The notes: generated by a model from the sequence alone, not told the origin. A stretch of DNA of 64,000 bases from an uncultured Prevotella sp. (GCA_900315955.1 ONBC01000004.1:1-64000); one strand, 5' to 3'. Numbered from the stretch's first letter, positions 26,340-37,073 are shown. Program-made: numbers and translations.

Positions 26340-28121
26340 ATGGACAACATCCGCAATTTCTGCATTATAGCGCATATAGATCACGGCAAGTCAACGTTGG
26401 CCGACCGTATGCTTGAATATACCAAGACAATCAAGATCACTGAAAATCAGATGCTTGACGACATGGATCTCGAGCGGGAGCGTGGCATAACCATTAAAAG
26501 TCATGCCATCCAGATGGATTATACGCTTGATGGAACAAAATATATACTCAACTTGATTGATACTCCGGGACACGTCGATTTCAGTTACGAAGTGTCGCGA
26601 AGCATTGCTGCTTGTGAAGGAGCGCTCTTGGTAGTAGACGCTACGCAGGGCGTGCAGGCGCAGACCATTTCCAATCTCTATATGGCTATCGATCACGACC
26701 TGGAGATTATCCCGGTCATCAATAAGATCGATATGCCCAACGCCATGCCCGATGAGGTGGAAGATGAGATCGTGGATCTCATAGGCTGCGACCCTGAAGA
26801 TATTATCCGGGCAAGCGGTAAGACGGGTGAAGGTGTGCCCGACATTCTCAAAGCTGTCGTGAAGCGTATTCCCGCGCCCAAAGGCGATCCGAAGGCTCCG
26901 CTGCAGATGATGATCTTCGACTCCCTCTTCAACTCTTTCCGCGGCATCATTGTCTTAGGCAAGGTGATGAACGGCAGCGTGCGGCAGGGTGACAAAGTGA
27001 AGTTCGTTCAGACCGGCATGGAGTACACGGCCGATGAGGTGGGTGTGCTCAAGATGGATCTTGAACCGCGCAAGGAGCTGTCAACGGGAGAGGTAGGTTA
27101 TATCATCTCGGGTATCAAGGATGCCACAGAGGTGAAGGTAGGTGATACCATCACGCATGTCAACAACCCCTGCAAGGAAGCCATAGAAGGATTCGAGGAA
27201 GTGAAGCCTATGGTCTTCGCGGGTGTCTATCCTATAGACCCCGCAGAGTATGAGAACCTGCGCAGTTCGTTGGAGAAGCTACAGCTCAACGATGCCAGTC
27301 TCACGTTCTCACCCGAGTCGTCGCAGGCTTTGGGCTTCGGTTTTCGTTGCGGCTTCCTTGGGTTGCTCCACATGGAGATTGTGCAGGAGCGCCTCGACCG
27401 TGAGTTTAACATGGAAGTCATCACCACCGTTCCGAATGTATCTTATAAAGTGTACACAAAGCAGGGCGAGGAGTTGGAGGTGCATAACCCCAGTGGCTTA
27501 CCTGATCCCACAGAAATAGACCACATCGACGAGCCATATATTCGTGCAAGCATCATCACGTCGAGCGACTATATTGGTCCTATCATCAAGTTGTGCCTTG
27601 ACAAGCGCGGAGAGTTGTTAGACCAACAGTATATCTCAGGCAATCGTGTGGAGCTTCACTTCATGCTGCCGTTGGGCGAGATCGTCATCGATTTCTACGA
27701 CAAGCTCAAGTCTATTTCCAAAGGCTACGCATCCTTCGATTATCATATTGACAGCTACCGCCCCTCCAAGCTTATCAAGCTCGACATCCTCCTCAATGGA
27801 GAGCCTGTGGATGCACTCTCCACGCTGACCCATGTTGACAATGCCGTGACCTTGGGCCGCAACATGTGTGAGAAGCTGAAAGAGCTTATCCCGCGTCAGC
27901 AGTTTGACATTGCTATCCAGGCTGCTATCGGCGCTAAGATCGTGGCACGCGAGACCGTGAAGCAGGTTCGTAAGGATGTGCTCGCCAAGTGTTATGGTGG
28001 TGACGTGAGCCGTAAGCGCAAGCTCTTGGAGAAGCAGAAGAAGGGAAAAAAGCGCATGAAGCAGATTGGCAACGTGCAGGTGCCGCAGAAGGCTTTTCTC
28101 GCTGTCTTGAAACTTGATTGA
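26340..28121 (+). CDS. lepA: Elongation factor 4 (LepA)
   Basis: A 593-residue ribosome-associated GTPase that can back-translocate or remodel stalled ribosomes. The P-loop AHIDHGKST (11-19), switch [14 protein letters not shown] and NKIDMPNA are intact. The EF4-specific C-terminal domain with [20 protein letters not shown] is complete. It is followed 40 bases later by a Crp-like gene with no obvious promoter between them. Confidence 0.97.
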   Translation: MDNIRNFCIIAHIDHGKSTLADRMLEYTKTIKITENQMLDDMDLERERGITIKSHAIQMDYTLDGTKYILNLIDTPGHVDFSYEVSRSIAACEGALLVVDATQGVQAQTISNLYMAIDHDLEIIPVINKIDMPNAMPDEVEDEIVDLIGCDPEDIIRASGKTGEGVPDILKAVVKRIPAPKGDPKAPLQMMIFDSLFNSFRGIIVLGKVMNGSVRQGDKVKFVQTGMEYTADEVGVLKMDLEPRKELSTGEVGYIISGIKDATEVKVGDTITHVNNPCKEAIEGFEEVKPMVFAGVYPIDPAEYENLRSSLEKLQLNDASLTFSPESSQALGFGFRCGFLGLLHMEIVQERLDREFNMEVITTVPNVSYKVYTKQGEELEVHNPSGLPDPTEIDHIDEPYIRASIITSSDYIGPIIKLCLDKRGELLDQQYISGNRVELHFMLPLGEIVIDFYDKLKSISKGYASFDYHIDSYRPSKLIKLDILLNGEPVDALSTLTHVDNAVTLGRNMCEKLKELIPRQQFDIAIQAAIGAKIVARETVKQVRKDVLAKCYGGDVSRKRKLLEKQKKGKKRMKQIGNVQVPQKAFLAVLKLD

Positions 28122-28161
28122 CAAATCATAATCAGATAACCTAAATAGATTTATAGAGAAA

Positions 28162-28752
28162 ATGAAAGAATTACTTAACACAACGCGTGATATTGCCCGG
28201 GAGTTGGCGCGCAAGTACAGCACGATGACCCACGAAGAGCTCGATACGCTGGAAAGCATCCTCGTGCCGAAGAAATACGCCAAAGGTGAGATGATTCTTA
28301 AGGAAGGTGAAGTTTGTGAAAGCATCTACTACATTGACAAAGGCTTGATCAGACAGTTCTACTACAAGAACGACAAGGAACTGACGGAGCATATTGGTGC
28401 CGACGGAGAGATTTTTATGTGCATTGAGAGTCTCTTCAAAGAGGAGCCTACGAAACTTCAGGTCGAGGCGCTCGAACCTTCTGTCATTTATCTCATCCCG
28501 AAGCATAAGCTGGAGCAAGTAGCCTTGCACAACGTCAACATACAGATTCTCTATCGTAAAATCTTGGAAGAGAGCCTTATCATCTCGCAGGTTCATGCTG
28601 ATCTGCTGCGTTTTGAGACAGCACAGAACCGCTACAAGCGTCTGTGTAAGATGAAGCCTCAAGTGGTGCTTCGTGCCCCGCTTGTCTATATCGCAAGCTA
28701 TCTGCAGATGACACCGGAGACGCTGAGCCGCGTTCGTGCACAAAGTATCTGA
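28162..28752 (+). CDS. Crp/Fnr-family transcriptional regulator
   Basis: A 196-residue protein with a cyclic-nucleotide-binding-fold domain (about 25-130, KKYAKGEMILKEGEVCESIY) and a compact C-terminal helix-turn-helix (about 165-196, LVYIASYLQMTPETLSRVRA). The Cys residues of Fnr are absent and the cAMP-contact Arg-Ser pair is not evident, so the ligand is uncertain. This layout is typical of the many Bacteroidetes Crp-like regulators. It is probably co-transcribed with lepA and ends at a strong palindromic terminator. Confidence 0.88.
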   Translation: MKELLNTTRDIARELARKYSTMTHEELDTLESILVPKKYAKGEMILKEGEVCESIYYIDKGLIRQFYYKNDKELTEHIGADGEIFMCIESLFKEEPTKLQVEALEPSVIYLIPKHKLEQVALHNVNIQILYRKILEESLIISQVHADLLRFETAQNRYKRLCKMKPQVVLRAPLVYIASYLQMTPETLSRVRAQSI

Positions 28753-28783
28753 CCCGGAAGTAAGGAAGGCAGGTATAGATATA

Positions 28784-28899
28784 GAAGTCCGGAAGTATAG
28801 AAGTCCGGAAGTACAGTCGTATGTTTAAGCACCTGGCAATCAGGTATACTTGAAGTAATGACTGTACTTCCGGACTTCTGACTTCCGGACTTCTCTTTT
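28784..28899. repeat. Palindromic GAAGTCCGGAAGT repeat, copy 2, likely terminator
   Basis: Two nested stems: GAAGTCCGGAAGT at 28784-28796 pairs with 28881-28893, and a 19-bp perfect arm at 28800-28818 pairs with 28860-28878. The interior holds CCTGGCAATCAGG as in copy 1. A T6-7 run follows on the plus strand, so it can end crp transcription. On the minus side it begins just past the pepD stop. Confidence 0.88.
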
Positions 28900-28902
28900 T
28901 TA

Positions 28903-30333
28903 TTATGCTCCGTGGAACATATAGTTCTTCATGGTGTCAGCCGTAAGCCGTGTGAAGAGCTCACGTGTAAGCTCATCGGCGACCTCTAACGCATGATTGA
29001 GGATCTGATCGCTGAAAGCCTGCAGCATGTCCTGGGCCTCCATTGGTTTCTCCTTGTAGACAGCGAGATAACGAGCTTCAAACTCTTTCTGACGCTCATC
29101 GTTCTCAGCCTCTAATTTGGCATAGCGTTCCTTCACTACAGGAGCATAAGCGTTGTAGTTGGTCATAGCTAACGTCATCACCTTCCGGAATTTCCAGTAG
29201 GCAGAATCGTCTGAACAATGATTGTCACCAATCTGATAAGCCTTCGGGAAACTCTTTATGCCTTGGTATACAGGCAAGAACACGCCAAGATCAGCCATGC
29301 CATTGGCTACGTAGGTGATGTGACCGATGGCATCAGGAAGCCAAGGCCGGACCTGGAGAAGATGAGTCTGTGTGGTGCGGAATATGGAGACCGGTCGCCA
29401 GGGCTCGTGACCGTTGTTGTGGAGGTACGGATCGTGATCCGTGCCGTCATAATGGAAACGGAAAGCCTTGCGAAGTTCCGGAATGTTGATGTGTCCACTG
29501 TCGGGAACGGCATAGACCGGGAAGTTGTTGACATTCACATCCTGCTTCATCGACGGTGTGAAGAGTTTCTGCAAGCCCCATACACGTGTATAGTTATAGG
29601 TATGGTCAGCAATATCATCCTTCGAGTATGCCTTATGGAAATCGAATTTCTCCTTTGGATCCCACAGACCATTTTTCTCCGCGAAGCTCAGGAGATCCTT
29701 GTCGGCGAGGAAGTTCTCTGTATCATTCGGGTCATAGTCGCGGAACCGGCTTTGGTTACCTGTGACGAAATATTTGTCGTCCGGGATGCGGCAAGCCAGC
29801 CAGTGGTGACCACAGGCATTCTCAAGATACCAGGTCTCCTTGTTATCAATGAAGCCGATGCCGAAGCCTTCAGCGGATCCGTACTTCTCAATCATCGCGC
29901 CTAATCGCTCCACACCCTCGTGGGCTGAGTGAATATATGGCAGCACCGTGTTGTAAGTACAGTTTTCCGCAAGCCCGTCAGCTACATAAGGATCATGCTC
30001 CAAAGCCTCAGGACTGGAGAAGATTGTCTCTGTTGAGCTTTCACCAACGCCGGCTGTGTTGAAACCGGCACTGCCCCACTCGTGATGATACTGATAGTCG
30101 GGAAGCGCTGTATAGCCAAGACGTTTCTTGGGCAGTGGACATTTGAAAGCACTGTCGTCGGCGACGAATTCCTCCGGACCGTTGTCTGTCTCGTCAAAGA
30201 CCAGCCAGTTCTTGCAACGCATGGCATCAAAGTCCTCACTGCGTGCATAGATGCGTGATCCGTCACCTGTCAGTTTGCCACCCACAACAATGGTGGTGCA
30301 CGCTGACAAATTATTCTTCTTTACCTTTTCCAT
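28903..30333 (-). CDS. C69-family dipeptidase (PepD-like)
   Basis: A 476-residue N-terminal-nucleophile peptidase. After a short propeptide the sequence reads ACTTIVVGGKLTGDGSRIYA with Cys12 as the predicted nucleophile exposed by processing. The family blocks ARSEDFDA, GFGIGFIDNKETWYLENACG and DKYFVTGNQSRFRDYD are intact. Members cleave a broad range of dipeptides. No signal peptide is present, so it acts in the cytoplasm unless exported another way. The ATG at 30333 was chosen over a TTG 9 bases upstream. It is the last gene of the lon-tgt-lptF-helicase run, 22 bases after the helicase. Confidence 0.92.
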   Translation of the reverse strand: MEKVKKNNLSACTTIVVGGKLTGDGSRIYARSEDFDAMRCKNWLVFDETDNGPEEFVADDSAFKCPLPKKRLGYTALPDYQYHHEWGSAGFNTAGVGESSTETIFSSPEALEHDPYVADGLAENCTYNTVLPYIHSAHEGVERLGAMIEKYGSAEGFGIGFIDNKETWYLENACGHHWLACRIPDDKYFVTGNQSRFRDYDPNDTENFLADKDLLSFAEKNGLWDPKEKFDFHKAYSKDDIADHTYNYTRVWGLQKLFTPSMKQDVNVNNFPVYAVPDSGHINIPELRKAFRFHYDGTDHDPYLHNNGHEPWRPVSIFRTTQTHLLQVRPWLPDAIGHITYVANGMADLGVFLPVYQGIKSFPKAYQIGDNHCSDDSAYWKFRKVMTLAMTNYNAYAPVVKERYAKLEAENDERQKEFEARYLAVYKEKPMEAQDMLQAFSDQILNHALEVADELTRELFTRLTADTMKNYMFHGA

Positions 30334-30355
30334 ATAATACAATATTAAATAGGTA

Positions 30356-32023
30356 TTATTTCTTTCCGATGTTTCTGATCCAGCGCAGCGGATGCTTGAG
30401 GAATCCTTTCAAGCCGCGCTCGTTGAGGTTGGGCTGTACCACGCCTTTCTTCTTGCCTTTACTACCGGCCTGATTGTTCGCCGGCGTGGCCTGCTGGGCC
30501 TGCTGCCCACGCTGTTTGTCGGCATACTTATGGCGTCCGCGTGTTTTCTGTCCCTCATTGGGTGTCTGCGTCTGCTGTTGCGCATGCTGGCGCTCCTGCT
30601 TCTGACCTTTTCCACGCTGTCTGCGCTCCTGCTTAGGTTTTTCCTGATCCTGCTGTGCTTGCCGCTGCTGGTTCTGCCGCTGCTTGTTTTGCTTAGGCTG
30701 TCCTTGTTTCTGTTGTCCTTGCTTCTGTTGATTTTGATCGCCCTGATTCTCGTTTCTGTTCTCGTTTCGCTGTCTGCGGTCACCGCGCTGCTTGGCATCT
30801 TTGTGCGAAGTCTGGTCACGGTCTTTCCGGCGGCGGCTCTTGGCCGAACTGCGCCCCGGACGTTTGGAGGTAGTGTATTCCGGACCTTCTCCACAGCCCT
30901 CGGGGAGTGGGTTCTTCTTGATATCCTTGTCGAGGAATTTCTCTATCTGGTGGAAGGCAAACATGTCATCCTCATTGACCAAGGTAATTGCCACACCATC
31001 GCGGTCAGCACGTGCCGTACGGCCGATGCGGTGCACATAGTCCTCGGCATCGTGAGGCACGTCGTAGTTGATGACCATGGCAATATCATCGATATCAATG
31101 CCACGGGCCACGATATCCGTGGCAACGAGCACATCAATCTGACCGCTCTTAAACTTAAACATGATATCGTCGCGCTCGGCTTGTTCAAGGTCAGAGTGCA
31201 TCTCACCGCTGTTGATATTCAGCTTTTGCAAAGCCTGGTTGATCTGCTTCACTTTCATCTTGCTTCCTGAGAAGATAATGACCCGCTTCAGGTCGCCGGC
31301 CTTGAAGATGTCCTCAATGATCTTGAGCTTCTGTGTCTCGTAGCAGATATAAGCACTCTGTTGGATCTTGTCAGCCGGTTTGCTCACGGCAAGCTTCACC
31401 TCAACAGGGTTCTTCAACAGGTTCTGCGCAAGTTTCTCAATGTCCTTCGGCATGGTGGCAGAGAACATGATCGTTTGACAGTTCTTGGGGAGACCAGAGG
31501 CTATCTTCATGATGTCCTCGGAAAAGCCCATGTCGAGCATGCGGTCAGCCTCATCCAACACAAAGAAGCTGACTTTCGACAGATCGATGTTCCCCATCGA
31601 TATATGTGAGATGAGTCGTCCCGGGGTAGCGATGATGACGTCAGCGCCTAAGCGCATGCTCTTCATCTCCTGATCATAGCGGTTGCCATCGTTGCCTCCA
31701 TACACTGCTACGCTCGATACCTCTGGGAGATAGTATGCAAATCCTTGCATGGCCTGGTCGATCTGCTGCGCGAGCTCCCGTGTAGGCGACATCACGATGC
31801 AGTTGACGGCATCTTTAGGATAGTTGCCTTCGTCGAGGCGTGAGAGGATTGGGAGGAGGTAAGCAGCCGTCTTACCCGTTCCTGTCTGAGCCACGCCAAG
31901 CACGTCGCGGCCTTCCAATATAGGGGGAATACAATTTTCCTGAATAGGCGTGCAATCCTCAAAATGCATGTCGTAGAGCGCGTCGAGGATGTTGTCGCTA
32001 AGTTCTAATTCTTCAAATTTCAT
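30356..32023 (-). CDS. DEAD-box RNA helicase with a low-complexity basic tail
   Basis: A 555-residue ATP-dependent RNA helicase. Motifs in order: Q-motif region (TPIQENCIP), Walker A AQTGTGKT (45-52), PTRELA (80-85), DEAD (157-160), SAT (188-190), ATDIVARGIDI and HRIGRTAR. From about residue 390 the protein turns into a tail of about 150 residues rich in Gln, Asn, Arg and Lys (QQKQGQQKQGQPKQNK and similar), a disordered RNA-binding region of the sort that promotes granules. The tail makes a long open frame on the opposite strand, which I regard as an artefact. Role by family: ribosome assembly or cold adaptation. Confidence 0.95.
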   Translation of the reverse strand: MKFEELELSDNILDALYDMHFEDCTPIQENCIPPILEGRDVLGVAQTGTGKTAAYLLPILSRLDEGNYPKDAVNCIVMSPTRELAQQIDQAMQGFAYYLPEVSSVAVYGGNDGNRYDQEMKSMRLGADVIIATPGRLISHISMGNIDLSKVSFFVLDEADRMLDMGFSEDIMKIASGLPKNCQTIMFSATMPKDIEKLAQNLLKNPVEVKLAVSKPADKIQQSAYICYETQKLKIIEDIFKAGDLKRVIIFSGSKMKVKQINQALQKLNINSGEMHSDLEQAERDDIMFKFKSGQIDVLVATDIVARGIDIDDIAMVINYDVPHDAEDYVHRIGRTARADRDGVAITLVNEDDMFAFHQIEKFLDKDIKKNPLPEGCGEGPEYTTSKRPGRSSAKSRRRKDRDQTSHKDAKQRGDRRQRNENRNENQGDQNQQKQGQQKQGQPKQNKQRQNQQRQAQQDQEKPKQERRQRGKGQKQERQHAQQQTQTPNEGQKTRGRHKYADKQRGQQAQQATPANNQAGSKGKKKGVVQPNLNERGLKGFLKHPLRWIRNIGKK

Positions 32024-32088
32024 GGTTCAATTTCTTTTAATGTTTCCGCAGGATGCTGTTGCGGACGGCTACAGAGCCGCACCCTGCA

Positions 32089-33372
32089 CTAATTCGGCGC
32101 CTTGAGGTAGCAAAAGAATGCGATGACTGCAAAGACGATGTTTGGCAGCCAGGCAGCGAGCATCGGGGGGAAGTTCGCGTTGATGGCAAACGTGGCGGAG
32201 ATGGTCTGGAACATGATGTAGGCAAAGGAGAGCGCCAAGCCTATGCCTAAATAAAGTCCCATGCCTCCCTTACGCTTCCTTGCCGAGAGCGAAGCGCCGA
32301 TGATCGTGAGGATGAAGGAGGCGAACGACGAGGCGATGCGCTTGTAGTATTCCACCTGATACTGTGCCACGTTGCCGGAACCTCGGTTGATCTGCTTCGA
32401 GATATAGTCTTTAAGCTCCGGCGACGTTAAGGTCTCCTGCTGCCCTTTGGAGTAGACTAAATCCATGGGTTCCATCTGTATCAAGGTGTCTTTCTCCGCG
32501 CCGCTCGTAATGTGCTCTCTCAAGCCTTTCAACTGACGCACTTTCCAGTTGCTCAGCTTCCAATGATACTTCGAGTCGGAGATGGTGTCGTATTGCACAT
32601 CGGTAGCTGTGAGGTGGGAGATAAGTTTCTTTTCCTGAAACTTGTCGAGGCAGAAGCCGTAGCCATGCTTCATGTTGTTGTCGTAGTGCTGGATGTAAGC
32701 GATCACGCCGGGTGCCACCTGAAGCTGTACATTCTCCGCGGAAGTGTTTTTCTTCTTGTTCTTGTACATCGTCTCGAAGTTCTGTCTGATGACCGTGCCA
32801 TGGGGAATGACATAAGCCGAGAGATAATAGGACAGGGCAGAGAGGAAAATACACGAAAACATGTAAGGCCTCAGCAATCGCTTGAAGGAGATTCCCGCCG
32901 AGAGCATGGCGATAATCTCCGAGTTGCCGGCTAACTTCGTCGTGAAGAAGATGACGGCAATGAAGACAAAAAGCGCACTGAAGAGGTTGGCAAAATACGG
33001 AATGAAGTTCGCGTAATAGTCGAAGACGATAGCGCTCAGCGGAGCGTGATACTCTGTGAACTTGGCCAGGTTCTCATTGACATCGAAAACGATGGAGATG
33101 GAGATGATCAAGGCGATAGAGAAGAAATAGGTTCCTATAAACTTCTTGATGATGTACCAGTCGATTCGCTTGATGTACCGGAACGGATTCAGATACTTGA
33201 GCACGCTGAGAAAGCGCAGCTTCCTTGCTGTCCATTTGCATATCCGCTGCAGGAGCCGCGTGTGCGCAGCCACCCAGTGGAAGAAGCGGTGCAGCCACTT
33301 AGGATGCCTTCCTATCCACCGGCCGGCTTTGTACAAACGGCGATGCTTTCTTATCTTTTTGAAACTCTTCAT
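32089..33372 (-). CDS. LptF/LptG-family permease (YjgP/YjgQ)
   Basis: A 427-residue inner-membrane component of the Lpt machine that extracts lipopolysaccharide towards the outer membrane. It has the family plan: two to three N-terminal membrane helices (YIIKKFIGTYFFSIALIISI, NLFSALFVFIAVIFF), a periplasmic beta-jellyroll (about 195-330) and three C-terminal helices ending FVIAFFCYLKAPN-like. The first 65 residues are an unusual highly basic, aromatic extension before the usual RIDWYIIKKF start. An in-frame internal start is not obvious. It is in operon between tgt (7 bases upstream) and the helicase. Confidence 0.92.
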   Translation of the reverse strand: MKSFKKIRKHRRLYKAGRWIGRHPKWLHRFFHWVAAHTRLLQRICKWTARKLRFLSVLKYLNPFRYIKRIDWYIIKKFIGTYFFSIALIISISIVFDVNENLAKFTEYHAPLSAIVFDYYANFIPYFANLFSALFVFIAVIFFTTKLAGNSEIIAMLSAGISFKRLLRPYMFSCIFLSALSYYLSAYVIPHGTVIRQNFETMYKNKKKNTSAENVQLQVAPGVIAYIQHYDNNMKHGYGFCLDKFQEKKLISHLTATDVQYDTISDSKYHWKLSNWKVRQLKGLREHITSGAEKDTLIQMEPMDLVYSKGQQETLTSPELKDYISKQINRGSGNVAQYQVEYYKRIASSFASFILTIIGASLSARKRKGGMGLYLGIGLALSFAYIMFQTISATFAINANFPPMLAAWLPNIVFAVIAFFCYLKAPN

Positions 33373-33379
33373 TGCTTTG

Positions 33380-34507
33380 TTATCTTCTTACGCCTAACTG
33401 CCCTACGACACTGCTCTTCCACTGCACGAAATCGCCTGCGAGAATATGTTTCCGTGCATCGGTGACTAAGCGCAGGTAGAAAGCGAGGTTATGGATGCTG
33501 GCTATCTGCATGGCAAGCAGCTCCTGAGCCTTAAAGAGATGATGGAGGTAAGCCTTTGTCGTCACCTTGTCAATGTCGCAGCCGTCGGGATCGAGCGGAG
33601 AGAAGTCCATCTCCCATTTCTTATTTTTCATGTTCATTGTGCCTTCATAGGTGAAGAGCATTGCGTTGCGGCCGTTGCGCGTAGGCATGACGCAGTCGAA
33701 CATATCCACGCCACGTTCTATGCCCTCAAGAATGTTCTGCGGCGTACCCACCCCCATGAGGTAGCGGGGCTTGTCTTTGGGGAGGATGTCATTGACAACC
33801 TCTATCATCTCATACATGATCTCTGTAGGCTCACCCACAGCCAATCCGCCGATCGCATTGCCGTCGGCTCCTTTGTCAGCCACAAACTTGGCTGCTTCCT
33901 GTCTCAAATCCTTGAACGTGCAACCCTGAACGATCGGGAAGAGACTCTGCTTATAGCCATAGAGCGGCTCAGTCTCGTTGAACCGCTTGATGCATCTGTT
34001 GAGCCATCGCTGCGTCATGCCGAGGCTTTTCTTCGCATAGGCATAGTCGCTGAGGCCCGGCGGACATTCGTCGAGCGCCATCATGATGTCGGCACCGATG
34101 ATACGCTCGGTGTCCATCACGTTCTCCGGCGTGAAAATATGCTTGGAGCCATCAATATGGGAGCGGAACTCACACCCTTCCTCTGTCAGCTTGCGGATGC
34201 CCGACAGGGAGAAGACCTGAAACCCGCCGCTGTCCGTAAGGATAGGACGCTCCCAGCCGTTGAAGCCGTGCAGGCCTCCCGCAGCCCGCAGCACCTCCAA
34301 TCCTGGACGGAGATAGAGATGATAAGTGTTGCCTAGGATAATCTGCGCCTTCACTTGGTTGCGCAACTCGCTGAAGTGCACAGCCTTGACGGCTCCCACA
34401 GTCCCTACGGGCATGAAGATAGGGGTTTCTATCTTTCCATGGTCTGTCGTGATCACTCCGGCGCGCGCTTCAGAGCCCGGGTCGGTATATTGGAGTTGAA
34501 AATCCAT
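33380..34507 (-). CDS. tgt: Queuine tRNA-ribosyltransferase (bacterial TGT)
   Basis: A 375-residue enzyme that exchanges guanine 34 of GUN-anticodon tRNAs for preQ1. The general acid/base Asp92 (TDSGGFQVFS) and nucleophile Asp271 (FDCVMPTRNGR) are present. The CxCxxC zinc cluster of the E. coli and Zymomonas enzymes is not present where expected: only one Cys (GCDID) precedes AYLHHLF. I recall this loss as usual in Bacteroidetes TGTs. It lies between lon (3 bases upstream) and lptF/G. queC is at 23.7 kb. Confidence 0.96.
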   Translation of the reverse strand: MDFQLQYTDPGSEARAGVITTDHGKIETPIFMPVGTVGAVKAVHFSELRNQVKAQIILGNTYHLYLRPGLEVLRAAGGLHGFNGWERPILTDSGGFQVFSLSGIRKLTEEGCEFRSHIDGSKHIFTPENVMDTERIIGADIMMALDECPPGLSDYAYAKKSLGMTQRWLNRCIKRFNETEPLYGYKQSLFPIVQGCTFKDLRQEAAKFVADKGADGNAIGGLAVGEPTEIMYEMIEVVNDILPKDKPRYLMGVGTPQNILEGIERGVDMFDCVMPTRNGRNAMLFTYEGTMNMKNKKWEMDFSPLDPDGCDIDKVTTKAYLHHLFKAQELLAMQIASIHNLAFYLRLVTDARKHILAGDFVQWKSSVVGQLGVRR

Positions 34508-34510
34508 GTA

Positions 34511-36982
34511 TCAGTCTTTCTTGTCTTTCTTGTTATCTTCTTCAATGGTGAAGTCTATCGGATGCTCGACCTTCTCATTGGTGAGCGCGAAGTCCCACAC
34601 ATCTTGAACGTTCTCCACATAGTGGAAGGAGACACCCTTGAGGTAGTTGTCGGGAATCTCTTCGATATCCTTCTTGTTGTCCTTGCAGATCACGATATCC
34701 GTGATTCCCGCCCGCTTGGCAGCGAGGATCTTCTCGCGGATGCCACCCACGGGCAGCACCTTGCCACGGAGCGTGATCTCACCCGTCATGGCCGTGTTCT
34801 TCCTGACCTTTCGCTGCGTGAGGGCTGAGGCTATGGAGGTTGCTATTGTGATGCCTGCAGAAGGCCCGTCTTTCGGCGTCGCTCCCTCGGGCACATGAAT
34901 GTGGATATTCCAGCTGTCGAACACACGGTAGTCTACGCCTAAGCTGTCGCAATGAGCCTTGACATATTGCAGGGCGATGACAGCGCTCTCTTTCATCACG
35001 TCGCCGAGGTTGCCCGTGAGCGTCAGCTTCCCGCCCTTGCCTTTGGAGAGCGAGGTCTCGATAAAGAGGATCTCTCCGCCCACGGCTGTCCAGGCCAGAC
35101 CTGTCACGACCCCGGCATAGTCGTTGCCCTGATAGATGTCGCGACTGAAAGGCGGCTTGCCGAGGATGCCTTCGATATCCGCGGCGGCGATGGCTTTCTC
35201 CGGAATAGGCTCTTTCATGGCCAGCCGCAGGGCTTCCTTGCGCAAGGTCTTGTTGATCTGCTTCTCCAGCTGACGCACACCGCTCTCACGCGTATAGTCC
35301 TCGACGATCTTCTCAAGGGAAGCCTTGGAGAACTTGATCTTAGGAGTCACCTTGTCAAGACCCGTGTTCTTCAGCTCACGCGGCACGAGATGTCGCTTGG
35401 CAATCTCTATCTTCTCTTCAGTGACATATCCCGGCACCTCAATGAGCTCCATACGGTCGAGCAACGGACGGGGAATGGTGCTGATGTCGTTGGCCGTGGC
35501 AATGAAGAACACCTTTGAGAGGTTATAGTCCAAGTCGAGATAGTTGTCGTGGAACGTACTGTTCTGCTCCGGGTCGAGCACCTCAAGCAGCGCCGAGGAC
35601 GGGTCGCCGTTGTAGTTGTTGGCCGACACCTTGTCGATCTCGTCGAGGATGAACACCGGGTTGGACGATCCAGCCTTTTGGATGCCTTTTATGATACGTC
35701 CGGGCATGGCACCTACATACGTGCGCCGATGGCCTCGGATCTCGCTCTCATCGTGCAGGCCGCCCAGCGACATGCGCACATACTTGCGCTTCATGGCCTC
35801 GGCAATGCTTCTTCCGAGCGAGGTCTTGCCAACCCCCGGAGGACCGTAGAGGCAGAGGATGGGCGACTTGAGATCGCCGCGCAACTGCAATACGGCAAGA
35901 TATTCGAGGATGCGCTCTTTCACTTTCTCCATGCCGTAGTGGTTACGGTCAAGGATCATCTTGGCGCGCTTGATGTCGAGATCATCCTTTGTGCAATAGT
36001 TCCACGGCAGCGACACCATCGTGTCGAGGTAGTTGAGCTGCACACTGTAGTCAGGACTCTGCTGATTGAACGTGTCGAGGCGGTCGAGCTCTTTCTTGAA
36101 CACCTTGGCGACAGCTTCTGGCCAATCCTTCTTCTCCGCCTTCTTTTCTAGGGCCGACTTCGCGGCGGAATCGCTGCTGTCACCTAACTCCTCGCGGATG
36201 TTCTTCATCTGCTGATGGAGAAAATATTCTTTCTGCTGGGAGTCAAGATCGGCACGGGTCTTGTTCTTAATGTCGCCCCTGAGCTTGGCAAACTGTATCT
36301 CGCGGTTCTCTATTTTGAGCAGCTCCAGTCCGCGCTCCCGCATGTCATCAATCTTCAGCAGCCTGATCTTCTCTTCCACGGGGAAAGGAAAGTTGGTGCA
36401 GACATAGTTGATGAGCATCGTGTTATCGTCGATGTGGAGGAAGGGCAGGGAAGCCTCATCCGGAAGGTCATCGTTGAGGCGAATGAGCTCGTGGAGCGCT
36501 GAACGGAGGTTGTCAGCGATCGATTTGAATTCCGAGTCATCCTTTGAGGGCACAAACTCAGGGATAGGCACTACATGTCCTTTAAGGAAAGAGCGCTTGG
36601 ATACGATTTTCTCCAATCGGCAGCGTGTTGTAGCCTGGAAAATAGCCGTTATGTTATTTGACGACGGCAGCTCGATGGTTCTCACCAAACGGCCCATCAC
36701 GCCCACGTCGTACAAGTCTTCCTTCGAATTGGGATGCTCTTTATCGGGGTCTTTCTGACACATAATGGCGCAGACCCGCTTCTTATCGTCTTTCTCGAGA
36801 TAGTGCGCAATATTGAGGCTCGCTTCTCGTCCAAGGAGAATAGGAACGAAAACCCCAGGCAGCACTACCATGTTTCGAGTAGTGAGAATAGGGCAGTCGC
36901 ACTCTGTTCCTTCCTCGAAGATAGCTGAGGGATCACCGTCAAAGTCGGCAATCATCTGAATGGTCGTATTTTCTTTTGGCAT
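34511..36982 (-). CDS. lon: ATP-dependent protease Lon (LonA)
   Basis: An 823-residue hexameric AAA+ protease for misfolded and regulatory proteins. N-terminal LON substrate-binding domain (about 35-235), coiled-coil linker, AAA+ module with Walker A GPPGVGKT at 380-387 and a Walker B FILDEIDK, and the protease domain with Ser708 (PKDGPSAG) and Lys751 ([11 protein letters not shown]), so the dyad is complete. A Lys/Asp-rich tail ends the chain. It has its own TAACTTTG promoter and heads a five-gene minus-strand run. Confidence 0.97.
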   Translation of the reverse strand: MPKENTTIQMIADFDGDPSAIFEEGTECDCPILTTRNMVVLPGVFVPILLGREASLNIAHYLEKDDKKRVCAIMCQKDPDKEHPNSKEDLYDVGVMGRLVRTIELPSSNNITAIFQATTRCRLEKIVSKRSFLKGHVVPIPEFVPSKDDSEFKSIADNLRSALHELIRLNDDLPDEASLPFLHIDDNTMLINYVCTNFPFPVEEKIRLLKIDDMRERGLELLKIENREIQFAKLRGDIKNKTRADLDSQQKEYFLHQQMKNIREELGDSSDSAAKSALEKKAEKKDWPEAVAKVFKKELDRLDTFNQQSPDYSVQLNYLDTMVSLPWNYCTKDDLDIKRAKMILDRNHYGMEKVKERILEYLAVLQLRGDLKSPILCLYGPPGVGKTSLGRSIAEAMKRKYVRMSLGGLHDESEIRGHRRTYVGAMPGRIIKGIQKAGSSNPVFILDEIDKVSANNYNGDPSSALLEVLDPEQNSTFHDNYLDLDYNLSKVFFIATANDISTIPRPLLDRMELIEVPGYVTEEKIEIAKRHLVPRELKNTGLDKVTPKIKFSKASLEKIVEDYTRESGVRQLEKQINKTLRKEALRLAMKEPIPEKAIAAADIEGILGKPPFSRDIYQGNDYAGVVTGLAWTAVGGEILFIETSLSKGKGGKLTLTGNLGDVMKESAVIALQYVKAHCDSLGVDYRVFDSWNIHIHVPEGATPKDGPSAGITIATSIASALTQRKVRKNTAMTGEITLRGKVLPVGGIREKILAAKRAGITDIVICKDNKKDIEEIPDNYLKGVSFHYVENVQDVWDFALTNEKVEHPIDFTIEEDNKKDKKD

Positions 36983-37004
36983 AATAAGTCAATATAACGT
37001 TGTG

Positions 37005-37012
37005 CAAAGTTA
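37005..37012 (-). promoter_or_regulatory. Promoter of lon
   Basis: Minus-strand TAACTTTG lies 22 bases before the lon ATG. Confidence 0.6.
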
Positions 37013-37073
37013 CGAAGAATAAAATAAAACTGTGCAAATGTCGTTTTGAAAAAAAGAAAAGCATTGAAAAAAC

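Noticed and set aside
30392..31270. 292-codon plus-strand frame opposite the DEAD helicase, rich in Leu
   Set aside because: It is the complement of the Gln/Lys/Arg-rich tail codons. The apparent membrane protein is an artefact of that composition.
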